This document shows, piece by piece, positions 15,812 to 24,596 of a stretch of 64,000 nt of DNA. Position 1 is the first letter of the stretch. Each line of letters begins with the position of its first letter. Origin of the DNA: Candidatus Dojkabacteria bacterium (GTDB lineage: Bacteria; Patescibacteria; Dojkabacteria; B142; JAFGFJ01); the NCBI GenBank assembly GCA_016931155.1, contig JAFGFJ010000006.1:310001-374000 (forward strand). The letters are read 5' to 3'. Made by a program: the position numbers and the translations under genes. Below the pieces are notes generated by a model. It was not told where the DNA came from and ran no database searches. It saw nothing but the letters and a program-made list of their open reading frames with translations.

Positions 15812-16297
15812 ATGGAAAAAGAATTGGTGTGTGCAAAAAACAGATATGTTGGGAATGCCCCTAGAAAGGTGAGGCTGGTAGCGGGTTTGGTTCGTGGGAA
15901 AAATGCACTTGAGGCTATTGAAATGCTTAAATTTGTTAATAAAGCTGCTTCTCTCCCTGTTAAGAAGGTGTTGAATTCGGCGATTGCCAATGCAACCTTC
16001 AATAAAGGATGGGACAAGAAACAGCTAAAGGTATCAAAAATTACTGTTGATGAAGCTCCTTCTTTCAAAAGAGGAAGAGCAGTTTCAAGAGGAAGATATA
16101 GAAGAATCTTAAAAAGGAACAGTCACATAACTGTTGTTTTGGAGCAGATTTCTGAAGAGAAAAACACTGAAACAGAAAAAGGCGAAGTAAAGAGGTCTGA
16201 AGTAGGAAAAGTTGAGATGAACAATGATAAAGATAGAAAAATAGATAAGAGTAAAATTAAAACAACTAAATCTGTTAATAAAAAAAATGGGAAATAA
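15812..16297 (+). CDS. rplV: 50S ribosomal protein L22
   Basis: L22 of 161 residues; its beta-hairpin lines the exit tunnel (AVSRGRYRRILKRNSHITVVL). The PRKVRLVAGLVRGK stretch is conserved. The ATG at 15812 (MEKELVCAK) gives the family start; the open frame upstream is inside rpsS. A Lys/Glu-rich tail of about 40 residues is extra. It overlaps rpsC by 11 bases. Confidence 0.96.
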   Translation: MEKELVCAKNRYVGNAPRKVRLVAGLVRGKNALEAIEMLKFVNKAASLPVKKVLNSAIANATFNKGWDKKQLKVSKITVDEAPSFKRGRAVSRGRYRRILKRNSHITVVLEQISEEKNTETEKGEVKRSEVGKVEMNNDKDRKIDKSKIKTTKSVNKKNGK

Positions 16298-16937
16298 GAC
16301 AAATCCGACAAGTATGAGAGTGGGAGTAAATCAAAACTGGAAGTCAGTTTGGTACTCCTCGAAGTCAGACTATGCAAAAATGATGCACGAGGACTTAATG
16401 ATAAATGAGATTATTAGGAAAAAACTCAAACCGGCTGGAGTTGACGAAATAAGGATAAAAAGATCTATGAACAAGGTGTTGATTGAAATAACTGTGGCAA
16501 GGCCTGGAGTTGTTATCGGAAGAGGAGGAGCAGGTATTGAAGATCTTAAAAAGGAGTTAAAGAAGAAAATAAAGGGAGATGTCGAACCGAAAATATTAGA
16601 AGTGAAAAAGAATGATGTTTCAGCGAACCTGATAGCAGAAAATATTGGCAATCAGCTCGAAAGAAGAATTGTTCCGAAATATGCTGCTGAAAGAGAAGTT
16701 GAAAATGCACGAAGCGCCAGTGGAGTAAAAGGCGTCAAAATTTGGATTTCGGGAAGGATTAAAGGAGCAGAGATAGCAAGAACAGAGAAGTTCCAGTGGG
16801 GGAGGATTCCTCTTCAAACACTTAGGGCAGATATTGATTACTCTTATAAATCTGTCCAGGTTCCAAATGCTGGTAAGCAGGGAATTAAAGTGTGGGTCTA
16901 TAAAGGTGACAAAAACGAAATTGAATATGACGAATAA
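16287..16937 (+). CDS. rpsC: 30S ribosomal protein S3
   Basis: S3 of 216 residues, at the mRNA entry channel. KH domain motif VVIGRGGAGIEDL and the C-terminal GVKIWISGRIKGAEIARTE stretch are present. The start MGNKTNPTSMRVG matches the family. Overlaps rplV by 11 bases and rplP by one. Confidence 0.97.
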   Translation: MGNKTNPTSMRVGVNQNWKSVWYSSKSDYAKMMHEDLMINEIIRKKLKPAGVDEIRIKRSMNKVLIEITVARPGVVIGRGGAGIEDLKKELKKKIKGDVEPKILEVKKNDVSANLIAENIGNQLERRIVPKYAAEREVENARSASGVKGVKIWISGRIKGAEIARTEKFQWGRIPLQTLRADIDYSYKSVQVPNAGKQGIKVWVYKGDKNEIEYDE

Positions 16938-17359
16938 TGTTGCAGCCTAAAAAAACAAAATATAGAAAACAGTTCAGAGGAAAGAGAGGGGGTACGGTAG
17001 TAAAAAAAGGTGCTTTTATTACTATGGGTGATTATGCACTTCAGGCTATTGAGAGATCCTGGATAACAGAAAGGCAGATTGAATCTGCTAGAAAGGCAAT
17101 TGTTAGGGAAACGAAAAGAAAAGGTAAGTTGTGGCTAAAGATCTTCCCAGACAAACCTTACACAGGAAAACCGGCGGAAACCAGAATGGGAAAGGGTAAG
17201 GGGGACGTTGTTGGATATGTCTCAGTAGTTAAGCCAGGCAGGGTACTGTTTGAGCTGGGTGGGGTTACTGAAGAAACTGCAAGAGAAGCGTTTAGGGTAG
17301 CTGGTCATAAGTTACCTATTAAGACTCAGTTTGTAACCAGAATACAACAAACAAGATAA
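16937..17359 (+). CDS. rplP: 50S ribosomal protein L16
   Basis: L16 of 140 residues, near the A-site tRNA. The opening MLQPKKTKYRKQFRG and the MGKGKGDVVGYVSVVKPG loop are typical. Start overlaps the rpsC stop by one base (TAATG). Confidence 0.97.
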   Translation: MLQPKKTKYRKQFRGKRGGTVVKKGAFITMGDYALQAIERSWITERQIESARKAIVRETKRKGKLWLKIFPDKPYTGKPAETRMGKGKGDVVGYVSVVKPGRVLFELGGVTEETAREAFRVAGHKLPIKTQFVTRIQQTR

Positions 17360-17360
17360 A

Positions 17361-17648
17361 ATGAAACCAAACGAACTTAGAAAATTTAGTAAAAAGGAGC
17401 TTGAGGAAAGGTTGGTTAAAAAAGCTGAAGAATTAGAGAGCAAGAAGTTTGAAGTCAGGATGAAAAAAGATAATGATTATGCAAGCTTGAAATTTTTGAA
17501 AAAAGAATTGGCAAGAATAAATACAATTATAAAGGCAGGTTCGTTTGCCATTGATGATATAAAGGATAAGGTGGAAAAGAAGACTGTGAAGAAAGAAACG
17601 AAGAAAAAAAACAGTATTGTGAGGAAGGATAAAGAACCTGATAAGTAA
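17361..17648 (+). CDS. rpmC: 50S ribosomal protein L29 with extended tail
   Basis: L29 normally has about 65 residues; this one has 95. The two-helix core (MKPNELRKFSKKEL ... ARINTIIK) is recognisable, followed by a charged KKETKKK-type tail. It sits in its standard place between L16 and S17. Confidence 0.88.
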   Translation: MKPNELRKFSKKELEERLVKKAEELESKKFEVRMKKDNDYASLKFLKKELARINTIIKAGSFAIDDIKDKVEKKTVKKETKKKNSIVRKDKEPDK

Positions 17649-17677
17649 TCAGTAAATAAATATTTTTAATATAAGAA

Positions 17678-17989
17678 ATGGCAACAAAAGCAGAAAAAAT
17701 AACAAAGAAGTTAAAAACAAAGAGAGTTGAGAAATCTCAGCAGAAGATAGCAAGAATAAAAACAGGAATAGTAGTAGGCAATAAGGCACAAAAGACCTTG
17801 AGAGTGAGGGTTGAAAGGAAATTCTCTCACCCTTTGTATACGAAGATTGTAAAGAGGCACAAAAATTATCTTGTTCACAGTAATGAGCAGGTTGAGGTTG
17901 GTAAAATAATAAGATTCAAAGAGGTTAAGCCCATCTCAAAAGCAAAGAAATGGGTACTAATTGATGTATTAGAAAAGAAACAAATATGA
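17678..17989 (+). CDS. rpsQ: 30S ribosomal protein S17
   Basis: S17 of 103 residues. The OB-fold core begins near residue 27 (RIKTGIVVGNKAQKTLRVRVE) after a Lys-rich N-terminal extension. The VGKIIRFKEVKPISKAKKW segment is typical. Four-base overlap with rplN. Confidence 0.95.
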   Translation: MATKAEKITKKLKTKRVEKSQQKIARIKTGIVVGNKAQKTLRVRVERKFSHPLYTKIVKRHKNYLVHSNEQVEVGKIIRFKEVKPISKAKKWVLIDVLEKKQI

Positions 17990-18369
17990 TTCAATCACTG
18001 ACTAGACTAAAAGTTGCAGACAATAGTGGAGCCAAAGAAATAATGGTCATTCAAGTACAGGGCGGCAAAAAGGGTGGTGGCTATCAAAGGTTTGGTACAG
18101 TTGGAGAAATCGTGAGTGCTACTGTCAAAAAGGCACAGCCAAACAGTGGGGTGAGCAAAGGAGAGGTTGTACATGCGGTAATCATAAGGGTTGCAAAGGA
18201 AATAAAAAGAATAGATGGGTCTTATTTGAAGTTTGATGACAATGCAGCAGTTCTTATTGATAAAAAGAGTGGAGATCTTAAAGGTACAAGAATTTTTGGT
18301 CCAGTTGCAAGGGAGTTGAAAGAAAAAGGGTTTAATAAAATTGTTAGTTTAGCACCAGAAGTACTCTAA
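17986..18369 (+). CDS. rplN: 50S ribosomal protein L14
   Basis: L14 of 127 residues, at the subunit interface. MIQSLTRLKVADNSGAKE opening, and RIFGPVARELKEKGFNKIVSLAPEVL at the end. ATGA overlap with rpsQ and a one-base overlap with rplX. This is a compact run. Confidence 0.97.
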   Translation: MIQSLTRLKVADNSGAKEIMVIQVQGGKKGGGYQRFGTVGEIVSATVKKAQPNSGVSKGEVVHAVIIRVAKEIKRIDGSYLKFDDNAAVLIDKKSGDLKGTRIFGPVARELKEKGFNKIVSLAPEVL

Positions 18370-18680
18370 TGAAACTAAAAAAGGGAGATACAGTAAAGGT
18401 ATTATCAGGTAAGTATCGAGGGAAAACGGGAGACATCCTGAAGATTTTTCTCGCAAAGAATACTGCGATTGTTGAGAAAGTGAATATAGTAAAAAAACAT
18501 AAAAAGAAATCAGCTAATGAAAAAGAACCTGGCGGAATAATTGAAGTTGAGGCTCCGGTTCATATTTCGAACCTTATGCTTCAATGTAAAAATTGTTTGA
18601 AATTTACCAGGGTAGGATTTAGAAACGATGAAAAAGGAAAAAAAGTGAGATATTGCAAAAAATGCGATAAGACAATATAA
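18369..18680 (+). CDS. rplX: 50S ribosomal protein L24 with zinc-ribbon end
   Basis: L24 of 103 residues, an initiator of 50S assembly. KOW motif near the start (KKGDTVKVLSGKYRGKTG). The C-terminal part carries two CxxC pairs (QCKNCLKF and YCKKCDK), expected to bind zinc. This is the cysteine-bearing form found in some bacteria. Confidence 0.94.
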   Translation: MKLKKGDTVKVLSGKYRGKTGDILKIFLAKNTAIVEKVNIVKKHKKKSANEKEPGGIIEVEAPVHISNLMLQCKNCLKFTRVGFRNDEKGKKVRYCKKCDKTI

Positions 18681-18686
18681 AAAATC

Positions 18687-19355
18687 ATGATAGAACCAAG
18701 AAAGAAAAAAGAATTTAATGAAAAAATAAAAAAGGAACTAATGTCAATTCTTGGGATTGATAATGTGATGGCTGTTCCGATGCTAACAAAAATAGTGATA
18801 AATACCGGAATGGGAGAGGCAAAAGAAGATACGAAGCAGTATGAAGAGATGGCAAATGAATTGGCTGCGATTTCGGGGCAGAAACCGGTTATTAGTAAAG
18901 CAAAGAAGGCAATTTCAAATTTCAAGATTCGTGCTGGTAGTATTGTTGGATTGAGTGTTACCTTGAGAGGGAGGAGAATGTGGGAGTTTTTTGATAAACT
19001 TGTCAGCATCACTCTTCCAAGAGTAAAGGACTTTCGGGGTCTTTCTCCGAAGTCTTTTGATGGTAGAGGGAACTATTCTCTTGGACTTAAAGAGCATACG
19101 GTATTTATTGAAGTAGATACTAATAAAGTGACAAAACTTAGAGGTGTCCAGATAACACTTTGTACCAGTTCTGGTGATGATAAAAGAGCCTATGTCCTGC
19201 TTGAGAAACTCGGTATGCCTTTTATGAAAAATACGAAAAAACAGGAAGAGATGAAACAGGCAATAGATGCGGTTGAAGCGGGTCCTACTGTTGACAAAGA
19301 GATCAGGGAAAGCAAGGAGGTTGAAGGTGTACAAGGAAATAATGATAATTTATAA
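18687..19355 (+). CDS. rplE: 50S ribosomal protein L5
   Basis: L5 of 222 residues, a 5S rRNA binder. Motifs: KIVINTGMGEAKED, GLSVTLRGRRMWEF, and the RDFRGLSPKSFDGRGNYSLG stretch. About 40 additional acidic residues at the C-terminus compared with a standard 180-residue L5. Confidence 0.96.
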   Translation: MIEPRKKKEFNEKIKKELMSILGIDNVMAVPMLTKIVINTGMGEAKEDTKQYEEMANELAAISGQKPVISKAKKAISNFKIRAGSIVGLSVTLRGRRMWEFFDKLVSITLPRVKDFRGLSPKSFDGRGNYSLGLKEHTVFIEVDTNKVTKLRGVQITLCTSSGDDKRAYVLLEKLGMPFMKNTKKQEEMKQAIDAVEAGPTVDKEIRESKEVEGVQGNNDNL

Positions 19356-19363
19356 AATTTATA

Positions 19364-19558
19364 ATGAGTACAGAAGCACAAGAAGCAAAATCAAGAAAAT
19401 ACAAAAGAAAAGCAAATAAGTCGGTAAAAGCATTCAATAGATGCAGGATTTGCGGGAGGAGAAGAGGATATATGAGGATGTTTGATCTTTGCAGGATACA
19501 TTTCAGGGAACTGGCTCAAAAAGGGCAATTGCCCGGAGTAACTAAAAGTACGTGGTAA
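19364..19558 (+). CDS. rpsZ: 30S ribosomal protein S14, short zinc type
   Basis: S14 of 64 residues. The zinc site is CRIC...LCRIH, so the usual fourth cysteine of the CxxC-CxxC form is histidine. The GYMRMFDLCRIHFRELA stretch and the C-terminal PGVTKSTW are typical. The short zinc-binding form replaces the 100-residue zinc-free one. Confidence 0.95.
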   Translation: MSTEAQEAKSRKYKRKANKSVKAFNRCRICGRRRGYMRMFDLCRIHFRELAQKGQLPGVTKSTW

Positions 19559-19582
19559 TTATTTATTATTAGCTGAGTTTAG

Positions 19583-19978
19583 ATGAACGACCCAATAGCA
19601 GATTTACTAACAAGAATAAGGAATGCACAAATGAGGAAGTCAAAGGTGTTTGTAATGCCTTCTTCCAAGATGGTCGTTTCTATTGTCGATATTCTGAAGA
19701 AGGAGGGTTTTATTGAAGATTATAAAAATAATGAGAGTGGCGTGATTGCAGGAAAAGAGATAATAATAAATCTGAAATATAATGATGGTAAACCCTCAAT
19801 TACAGGGCTTAAAAGAATATCAAAACCTGGGGTCAGAAGATATGTTGGATACAGAGATATTAGGAAAGTACTTGGTGGACTTGGTGTGTCTATTGTTTCT
19901 ACTCCCAGGGGAGTAATGACAGGTGATTCTGCAAGGAAGGAAAGAGTTGGAGGAGAGATACTTTGTGAAATCTGGTAA
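19583..19978 (+). CDS. rpsH: 30S ribosomal protein S8
   Basis: S8 of 131 residues, a central-domain 16S rRNA binder. MNDPIADLLTRIRNAQ start and STPRGVMTGDSARKERVGGEILCEIW end are family hallmarks. In its normal place before rplF. Confidence 0.98.
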   Translation: MNDPIADLLTRIRNAQMRKSKVFVMPSSKMVVSIVDILKKEGFIEDYKNNESGVIAGKEIIINLKYNDGKPSITGLKRISKPGVRRYVGYRDIRKVLGGLGVSIVSTPRGVMTGDSARKERVGGEILCEIW

Positions 19979-19989
19979 TCATTCAAATT

Positions 19990-20562
19990 ATGTCAAGAAT
20001 AGGAAAAAACCCAATAACAATTACAGAAGGAGTGATTATTACTGTTGAGGACGGAGGAAAATTTGGTCATAAGGTTGTGAAAGTAAAAGGACCGAAAGGA
20101 GAGCTCAGTGAGGATATTAGAAAAGGGATAGATATTGAGTTGAGTGAAAGTGAGCTAAAGGTTATAAATAAAAAAGATGAGGATAAGTATAACAGGTCTT
20201 TGCATGGATTATACAGAACATTGATAAACAATATGGTAGAGGGAGTAACAGAGGGCTTCCAGAAAAAACTGGAGATTGTTGGTATTGGATATAAAGCTAT
20301 ACCAAAAGGTGAAGATCTCGAATTATACGTAGGTTTTAGTCATCCTATTTTGGTAAAAGCTCCAGAAGGGATTGCTCTTTCAGTTGAAGAAAATGTTAAA
20401 ATCACTGTTTCAGGAATCAATAAAAGACTGGTAGGGGAAATTGCTGCAAGAATAAGAAAAGTGAAAAAACCTGAGCCATATAAAGGTAAAGGAATTAGAT
20501 ATGAAGGGGAAGTGGTGAAAAGAAAGGTCGGAAAAGCAGCAGCTACAACAGAAGCAACATAA
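19990..20562 (+). CDS. rplF: 50S ribosomal protein L6
   Basis: L6 of 190 residues. SRIGKNPI opening; conserved PEPYKGKGIRYEGEVVKRKVGKA near the end. Located near the sarcin-ricin loop. Ends 4 bases before rplR. Confidence 0.97.
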   Translation: MSRIGKNPITITEGVIITVEDGGKFGHKVVKVKGPKGELSEDIRKGIDIELSESELKVINKKDEDKYNRSLHGLYRTLINNMVEGVTEGFQKKLEIVGIGYKAIPKGEDLELYVGFSHPILVKAPEGIALSVEENVKITVSGINKRLVGEIAARIRKVKKPEPYKGKGIRYEGEVVKRKVGKAAATTEAT

Positions 20563-20566
20563 TATT

Positions 20567-20908
20567 ATGAGCAGACAAAATTTAAGACTAAAAAGAAAAA
20601 CAAGATCGAAGTATAAAATCAGAGGAACTGATTCCAGGCCAAGGCTTAGTGTCTTTAGATCAAATAAACATATTTGTGGTCAGTTAATTGATGACGAAAA
20701 TTCGAAAACCTTGGTTCAAGTTTCTGACATGAAGTTCAAAAATAAAGGTACGAAGACTGATCTTGCCTTTATCGTCGGAGAAAATATTGCGTCTGAAGCA
20801 AAGACAAAAAAGATTACAAAGATTGTTTTTGACAGGAGTGGGTATAAGTATCATGGAAGAGTTAGGGCTCTTGCTGAGGGAGCAAGAAAAGGTGGTCTTT
20901 TATTCTAA
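20567..20908 (+). CDS. rplR: 50S ribosomal protein L18
   Basis: L18 of 113 residues, binding 5S rRNA. RPRLSVFRSNKHI-type motif (RPRLSVFRSNKHICGQLID) and the end YKYHGRVRALAEGARKGGLLF are typical. No Shine-Dalgarno. Confidence 0.96.
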   Translation: MSRQNLRLKRKTRSKYKIRGTDSRPRLSVFRSNKHICGQLIDDENSKTLVQVSDMKFKNKGTKTDLAFIVGENIASEAKTKKITKIVFDRSGYKYHGRVRALAEGARKGGLLF

Positions 20909-20923
20909 TTTATATATTTATAA

Positions 20924-21511
20924 ATGGCAGAGGAACAAAAACAAAAAGCGAAAGTAGGTACAGTAGAACAGACTTCTCCCGGAGAAGTTAAGGAAAGGCT
21001 TGAACGTATAAAGGTGAGAAGAGTTCAGAGGAAATCTGATGCAAGAGGTAACAAGAGGGGAAGAGATAAAGACAGAGATGAGCTTGATACAAGAATCATT
21101 AATATAAGGAGGGTAACAAGAGTATATAAAGGTGGGAAAAGGATGAGGCTGAGTGCCTTTGTTGTGGTTGGAGACAGAAAAGGTAGTATTGGACTGGGTG
21201 TGGGAAAAGGTTCTGATGTTAGATCCGCTGAGGCTAAGGCGATAAACTATGCAAGAAAACACATGGTAAAAATCAGTCTTAAAGGAAATACACTACCTCA
21301 TCAGATCATTGGGAAAAGCGGAGCGGCAGAAGTTTTTATGAAGCCTGCTGCCCCTGGAACTGGAGTTATTGCAGGCAGTGCTGCCAGGGCTGTTGTGGAA
21401 GTTGCAGGTGTTAAAGATATTCTTACTAAAGTGCTTGGATCTGATAACAGTATAAATAATGCATATGCGACACTTGATGGACTTACTAAACTTAGACTCA
21501 CTCGAAGCTAA
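20924..21511 (+). CDS. rpsE: 30S ribosomal protein S5
   Basis: S5 of 195 residues, a decoding-accuracy protein. The core starts near residue 48 (TRIINIRRVTRVYKGGKRM); before it is a charged N-terminal extension. GVGKGSDVRSAEAKA and AARAVVEVAGVKDILTKVLGS are conserved. It overlaps rplO by one base. The gene rpmD (L30), which normally follows, is missing. Confidence 0.96.
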   Translation: MAEEQKQKAKVGTVEQTSPGEVKERLERIKVRRVQRKSDARGNKRGRDKDRDELDTRIINIRRVTRVYKGGKRMRLSAFVVVGDRKGSIGLGVGKGSDVRSAEAKAINYARKHMVKISLKGNTLPHQIIGKSGAAEVFMKPAAPGTGVIAGSAARAVVEVAGVKDILTKVLGSDNSINNAYATLDGLTKLRLTRS

Positions 21512-21963
21512 TGCTTAACAATTTGATCTCGCCAAAAACAAAAAAGAAAAGCAAAATAATCGGAAGAGGTTACGGTTCCGGGGTTGGTGGTCATACTGTT
21601 GGTAAAGGTCAGAAAGGTCAGAAGTCGAGGTCTGGGTATTCAAAACCTAGACCGGGTTTCGAGGGGGGGCAGATGCCTCTTTCAAGAAGACTTCCAAAAC
21701 TTAGAGGTTTCAAGCGGGGGTATTTTAAGTCAAAGTCACACAATACTGTTCTCAATCTTTCTGATCTAGAAGGGCTTGGACTTACAAGGGTTTCTTTTGA
21801 ATCCTTGAAAGAAAAGGGATTATTAGGTGGATTTTCAAAAAAACAGGAAGTAAAAATATTATCTGGGGGAAAAATAAGTAGAAAAGTGGAAATCGTTGGA
21901 ATTAAAATTTCAAAAAAAGCCCAGGAAAAGGTAGAAAAGGCTGGGGGAAAAGTTACTGCTTAA
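21511..21963 (+). CDS. rplO: 50S ribosomal protein L15
   Basis: L15 of 150 residues. The glycine-rich N-terminus GRGYGSGVGGHTVGKGQKGQ and PLSRRLPKLRGF are diagnostic. It directly follows rpsE, so L30 is absent from its usual slot. That is a trait reported across the Candidate Phyla Radiation. Confidence 0.97.
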   Translation: MLNNLISPKTKKKSKIIGRGYGSGVGGHTVGKGQKGQKSRSGYSKPRPGFEGGQMPLSRRLPKLRGFKRGYFKSKSHNTVLNLSDLEGLGLTRVSFESLKEKGLLGGFSKKQEVKILSGGKISRKVEIVGIKISKKAQEKVEKAGGKVTA

Positions 21964-21973
21964 TTTTTTAATA

Positions 21974-23446
21974 ATGCTGGAAACACAAAAAAAAAGCTCA
22001 GGAATGCCTGCAAGTATTTTTAGTCGCACAGTAAGAAAAGTCTCAGGAGAGACTAAGAAGAGTGGCATTTTTACTAAATTCCAAAGGACGTTTGCAAATA
22101 AAGATATAAGGAATCGTTTCCTTTTCACTATGTTGATGGTTTTGGTATTCAGATTATTGTCTGCTGTTCCACTTCCAGGAATTGACCCTGCAGTTTTTAA
22201 AGAATTTTTTCAAGGTACTCCTTTCAGTAATATCTTTACCATAGTTACTGGAGGAAGGCTTGATAATCCGTCTATTGTAGCAATTGGGCTGGCTTCTTAT
22301 ATTAATGCCTCAATTATGATTCAACTGTTTACAACTGTTATTCCCTCTCTTGAGGAAATGTCAAAAGAAGGGGAAAGAGGAAAGCAAAAATTGAATCAGA
22401 TAACCAGAGTATTGACTGTTCCACTGACAGTGCTGCAGTCCGTAGTGATTTATACTATTTTGAAAAACAGTGCTGGTATTTCAAATCTCGTCGCGGAGTC
22501 ATCGGTTTTGGATGTAGTTACTATGATTACGACACTGACTGCCGGGACGATGCTCCTGATGTGGATATCTGAGATTATTTCAGAAAGTGGGATCGGAAAT
22601 GGCTCGTCAATAATAATTTCCGCTGGTGTTCTTGCAGTTATCCCGAGTTTTATTTCACAGGATTTCCAAAGTGTTGAACTCAATTTTAAATTTCTTTTAG
22701 AAGGAAAACTTGAAGTTCTATGGAGCTCAAATATGCTTTTGATCTATGCGATAATTGTGGGGCTTGTTGTTTTACTATTAGGTATAGTTTTTATGTCGGA
22801 GGCAACAAGAAAACTATCTATCCAGTATGCAAGAAGAGTAAGGGGTGGTGTGGCGGGATTTCAAAATACTTTTCTTCCGATTAAGCTTAACCAGGCAGGG
22901 GTGATGCCTGTAATATTTGCATCATCAATACTCATTCTGCCGCAGATACTTTCTCAGTTTGTGGTCAGTTCCTTTGAATCGGGTAAGTTTTATGATATTG
23001 CCAATGCAATAGGAAATTCCTTTCTTTCAGACTATGGATCATTTGGATACAATTTAACCTACTTCTTTGCAATTATTGGGTTTACTTTCTTTTATACTTT
23101 TGTTGTTCTAAACCCGAATGATACAGCGGACAACCTGAAGAAAAGTGGAGGCTTCATACCTGGGATTAGACCTGGGACTTCAACTGCCAGTTATATTACG
23201 AAAGTTATGATCAGATTGACTATTGTCGGGGGTATTTTCCTCGGGGCAATAGCTCTTGCTCCTTCTCTTATTAATCAATTTGCGACTAATCAGTTCCTTG
23301 GAGAAGCTGCAAATTATGGGAGATCGACTCTTTTTTCCGGAATTGGGGGTACCAGTCTTTTGATTTTGGTAGGAGTAATACTTGATACAAAACGAAAGAT
23401 TGAATCTATGGCAGTTACACGTAGCTACGAGCATTACAAAGACTAA
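21974..23446 (+). CDS. secY: SecY, channel of the protein translocase
   Basis: Central pore of SecYEG, 490 residues, ten hydrophobic segments. Motifs: PLPGIDPAVF, YINASIMIQL, GGRLDNPSI-type plug area, and the cytoplasmic loop with SIQYARRVRG that contacts the ribosome and SecA. A basic N-terminal extension of about 45 residues precedes the first helix. SecA is also in the window (41-44 kb). The gene adk that often follows is absent; map is next. Confidence 0.97.
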   Translation: MLETQKKSSGMPASIFSRTVRKVSGETKKSGIFTKFQRTFANKDIRNRFLFTMLMVLVFRLLSAVPLPGIDPAVFKEFFQGTPFSNIFTIVTGGRLDNPSIVAIGLASYINASIMIQLFTTVIPSLEEMSKEGERGKQKLNQITRVLTVPLTVLQSVVIYTILKNSAGISNLVAESSVLDVVTMITTLTAGTMLLMWISEIISESGIGNGSSIIISAGVLAVIPSFISQDFQSVELNFKFLLEGKLEVLWSSNMLLIYAIIVGLVVLLLGIVFMSEATRKLSIQYARRVRGGVAGFQNTFLPIKLNQAGVMPVIFASSILILPQILSQFVVSSFESGKFYDIANAIGNSFLSDYGSFGYNLTYFFAIIGFTFFYTFVVLNPNDTADNLKKSGGFIPGIRPGTSTASYITKVMIRLTIVGGIFLGAIALAPSLINQFATNQFLGEAANYGRSTLFSGIGGTSLLILVGVILDTKRKIESMAVTRSYEHYKD

Positions 23447-23449
23447 ATA

Positions 23450-24199
23450 TTGGGAATTACTATTAAAAACAAAAAAGAGATAGATTTAATGCGGGTAGGT
23501 GGGAAAATGCTTGGGGATATTGTTGAAGAACTTGGGAGGATGGTAAAGGCGGGAATTTCATCATGGGATATTGAAAAAAAATCCCAGGCTCTTTTACAGC
23601 ATTATAAGGTTAAGCCGGCGTTTCTGAATTATCTTGGCTATCCCTGTGTCTCATGTGTTGGATTAAATGACACAGCTGTACATGGGATTCCAAGTAAAGA
23701 TGAAATTTTGAATGAGGGAGATATTGTTAGTATTGATATGGGACTGATTTATCAGGGGATGTATTTGGATCATGCTGTTACTGTCCCTGTCGGAAAAATC
23801 TCCAGTGAGAGTGCGAAGCTCATTAATGTGACTAGAGATGCGATGAAAGCTGGAATAAATCAGGCAAAAGAGGGAAATACGGTTGGAGATATAAGTCATG
23901 CTATTCAGACTACTGCGGAGCTTGCAGGGTTTTCTGTAATAAGGCAAATGGTAGGACATGGAGTAGGTTACCAGGTGCACGAACCTCCTCAAATTCCCTG
24001 CTTTGGAGAAAAAGGGACTGGAGAAATGCTTGAAGAAGGTATGACTCTTGCAATTGAGGCAATGGTAAATGCAGGTGGTGCAGAAATATTGATATTGGAG
24101 GATGGTTGGACGACAAAAACGCAGGACGGAAAGAATTCTGCAATTTTTGAACATACTATAGTAGTTGGGGAGAAAAAGTCGGAGATTTTGACCGAGTAG
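23450..24199 (+). CDS. map: Methionine aminopeptidase, type I
   Basis: Removes the initiator methionine from new proteins, using two metal ions; 249 residues. Metal ligands are in SIDMG (Asp), LDHAVT (Asp), GHGVG (His) and two later Glu (ME..MTLAIEAM and NSAIFEHT). The start is a TTG at 23450, four bases after the secY stop: the residues IKNKKEIDLMRVGGK fit the family N-terminus, and the next ATG would remove a conserved helix. Full length. Confidence 0.95.
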   Translation: MGITIKNKKEIDLMRVGGKMLGDIVEELGRMVKAGISSWDIEKKSQALLQHYKVKPAFLNYLGYPCVSCVGLNDTAVHGIPSKDEILNEGDIVSIDMGLIYQGMYLDHAVTVPVGKISSESAKLINVTRDAMKAGINQAKEGNTVGDISHAIQTTAELAGFSVIRQMVGHGVGYQVHEPPQIPCFGEKGTGEMLEEGMTLAIEAMVNAGGAEILILEDGWTTKTQDGKNSAIFEHTIVVGEKKSEILTE

Positions 24200-24262
24200 T
24201 TTTAAATTTGGTATTTATTTGATATTTTTTGCGAAAAATTAATGAATTTAGGCAAAATGGCT

Positions 24263-24290
24263 TTGTTTGAAGGGAGTTCTTTGATATAAT
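24263..24290 (+). promoter_or_regulatory. infA promoter
   Basis: TTGTTT (24263-24268), 16-base spacer, extended -10 TGATATAAT (TATAAT at 24285-24290). The start site is near 24297, with a leader of about 54 bases. It can drive infA-rpmJ-rpsM-rpsK-rpsD-rpoA independently of the upstream ribosomal genes. Confidence 0.6.
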
Positions 24291-24319
24291 TATCGTCTGC
24301 TATGGATTAATGGCTGATG

Positions 24320-24344
24320 GCGGCTTTGCCGTATTTTTGTGTTT
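24320..24344 (+). terminator. Weak terminator-like hairpin in the infA leader
   Basis: CGGC and GCCG pair around TTT, closed by one G-U, followed by ATTTTTGTGTTTT. The stem is short (4 GC pairs) but very stable and the T-rich tract is clear. It stands between the infA promoter and the ATG, 7 bases from the latter. Confidence 0.5.
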
Positions 24345-24350
24345 TCAAAT

Positions 24351-24596
24351 ATGACTGGAAGTGAGACCAAGCCAGGAGAGAAATTTAAGGTAACAGGTAC
24401 TGTTACAGAGACTCTTCCAGGCGCAAAATTTAGAGTAAATATTAAAATGGGTGAACTCGACCATGAGATAATCGCCTATATTTCGGGCAAGATGAGAATG
24501 CACTATATTAAACTTCAGCCAGGGGATCAGGTGGAGGTTGAAATGACACCATATGATTTACAAAAAGGAAGAATCACTTATAGAGGACAAAAATGA
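24351..24596 (+). CDS. infA: Translation initiation factor IF-1
   Basis: IF-1 of 81 residues, an OB-fold that blocks the A site during initiation. Motifs: GTVTETLPGAKFRV, HEIIAYISGKMRMHYIKLQPGDQVEVEMTPYD (typical order) and KGRITYR. I use the ATG at 24351; a GTG 12 bases earlier would fall within the terminator T-rich tract. Overlaps rpmJ by 4 bases. Confidence 0.95.
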   Translation: MTGSETKPGEKFKVTGTVTETLPGAKFRVNIKMGELDHEIIAYISGKMRMHYIKLQPGDQVEVEMTPYDLQKGRITYRGQK

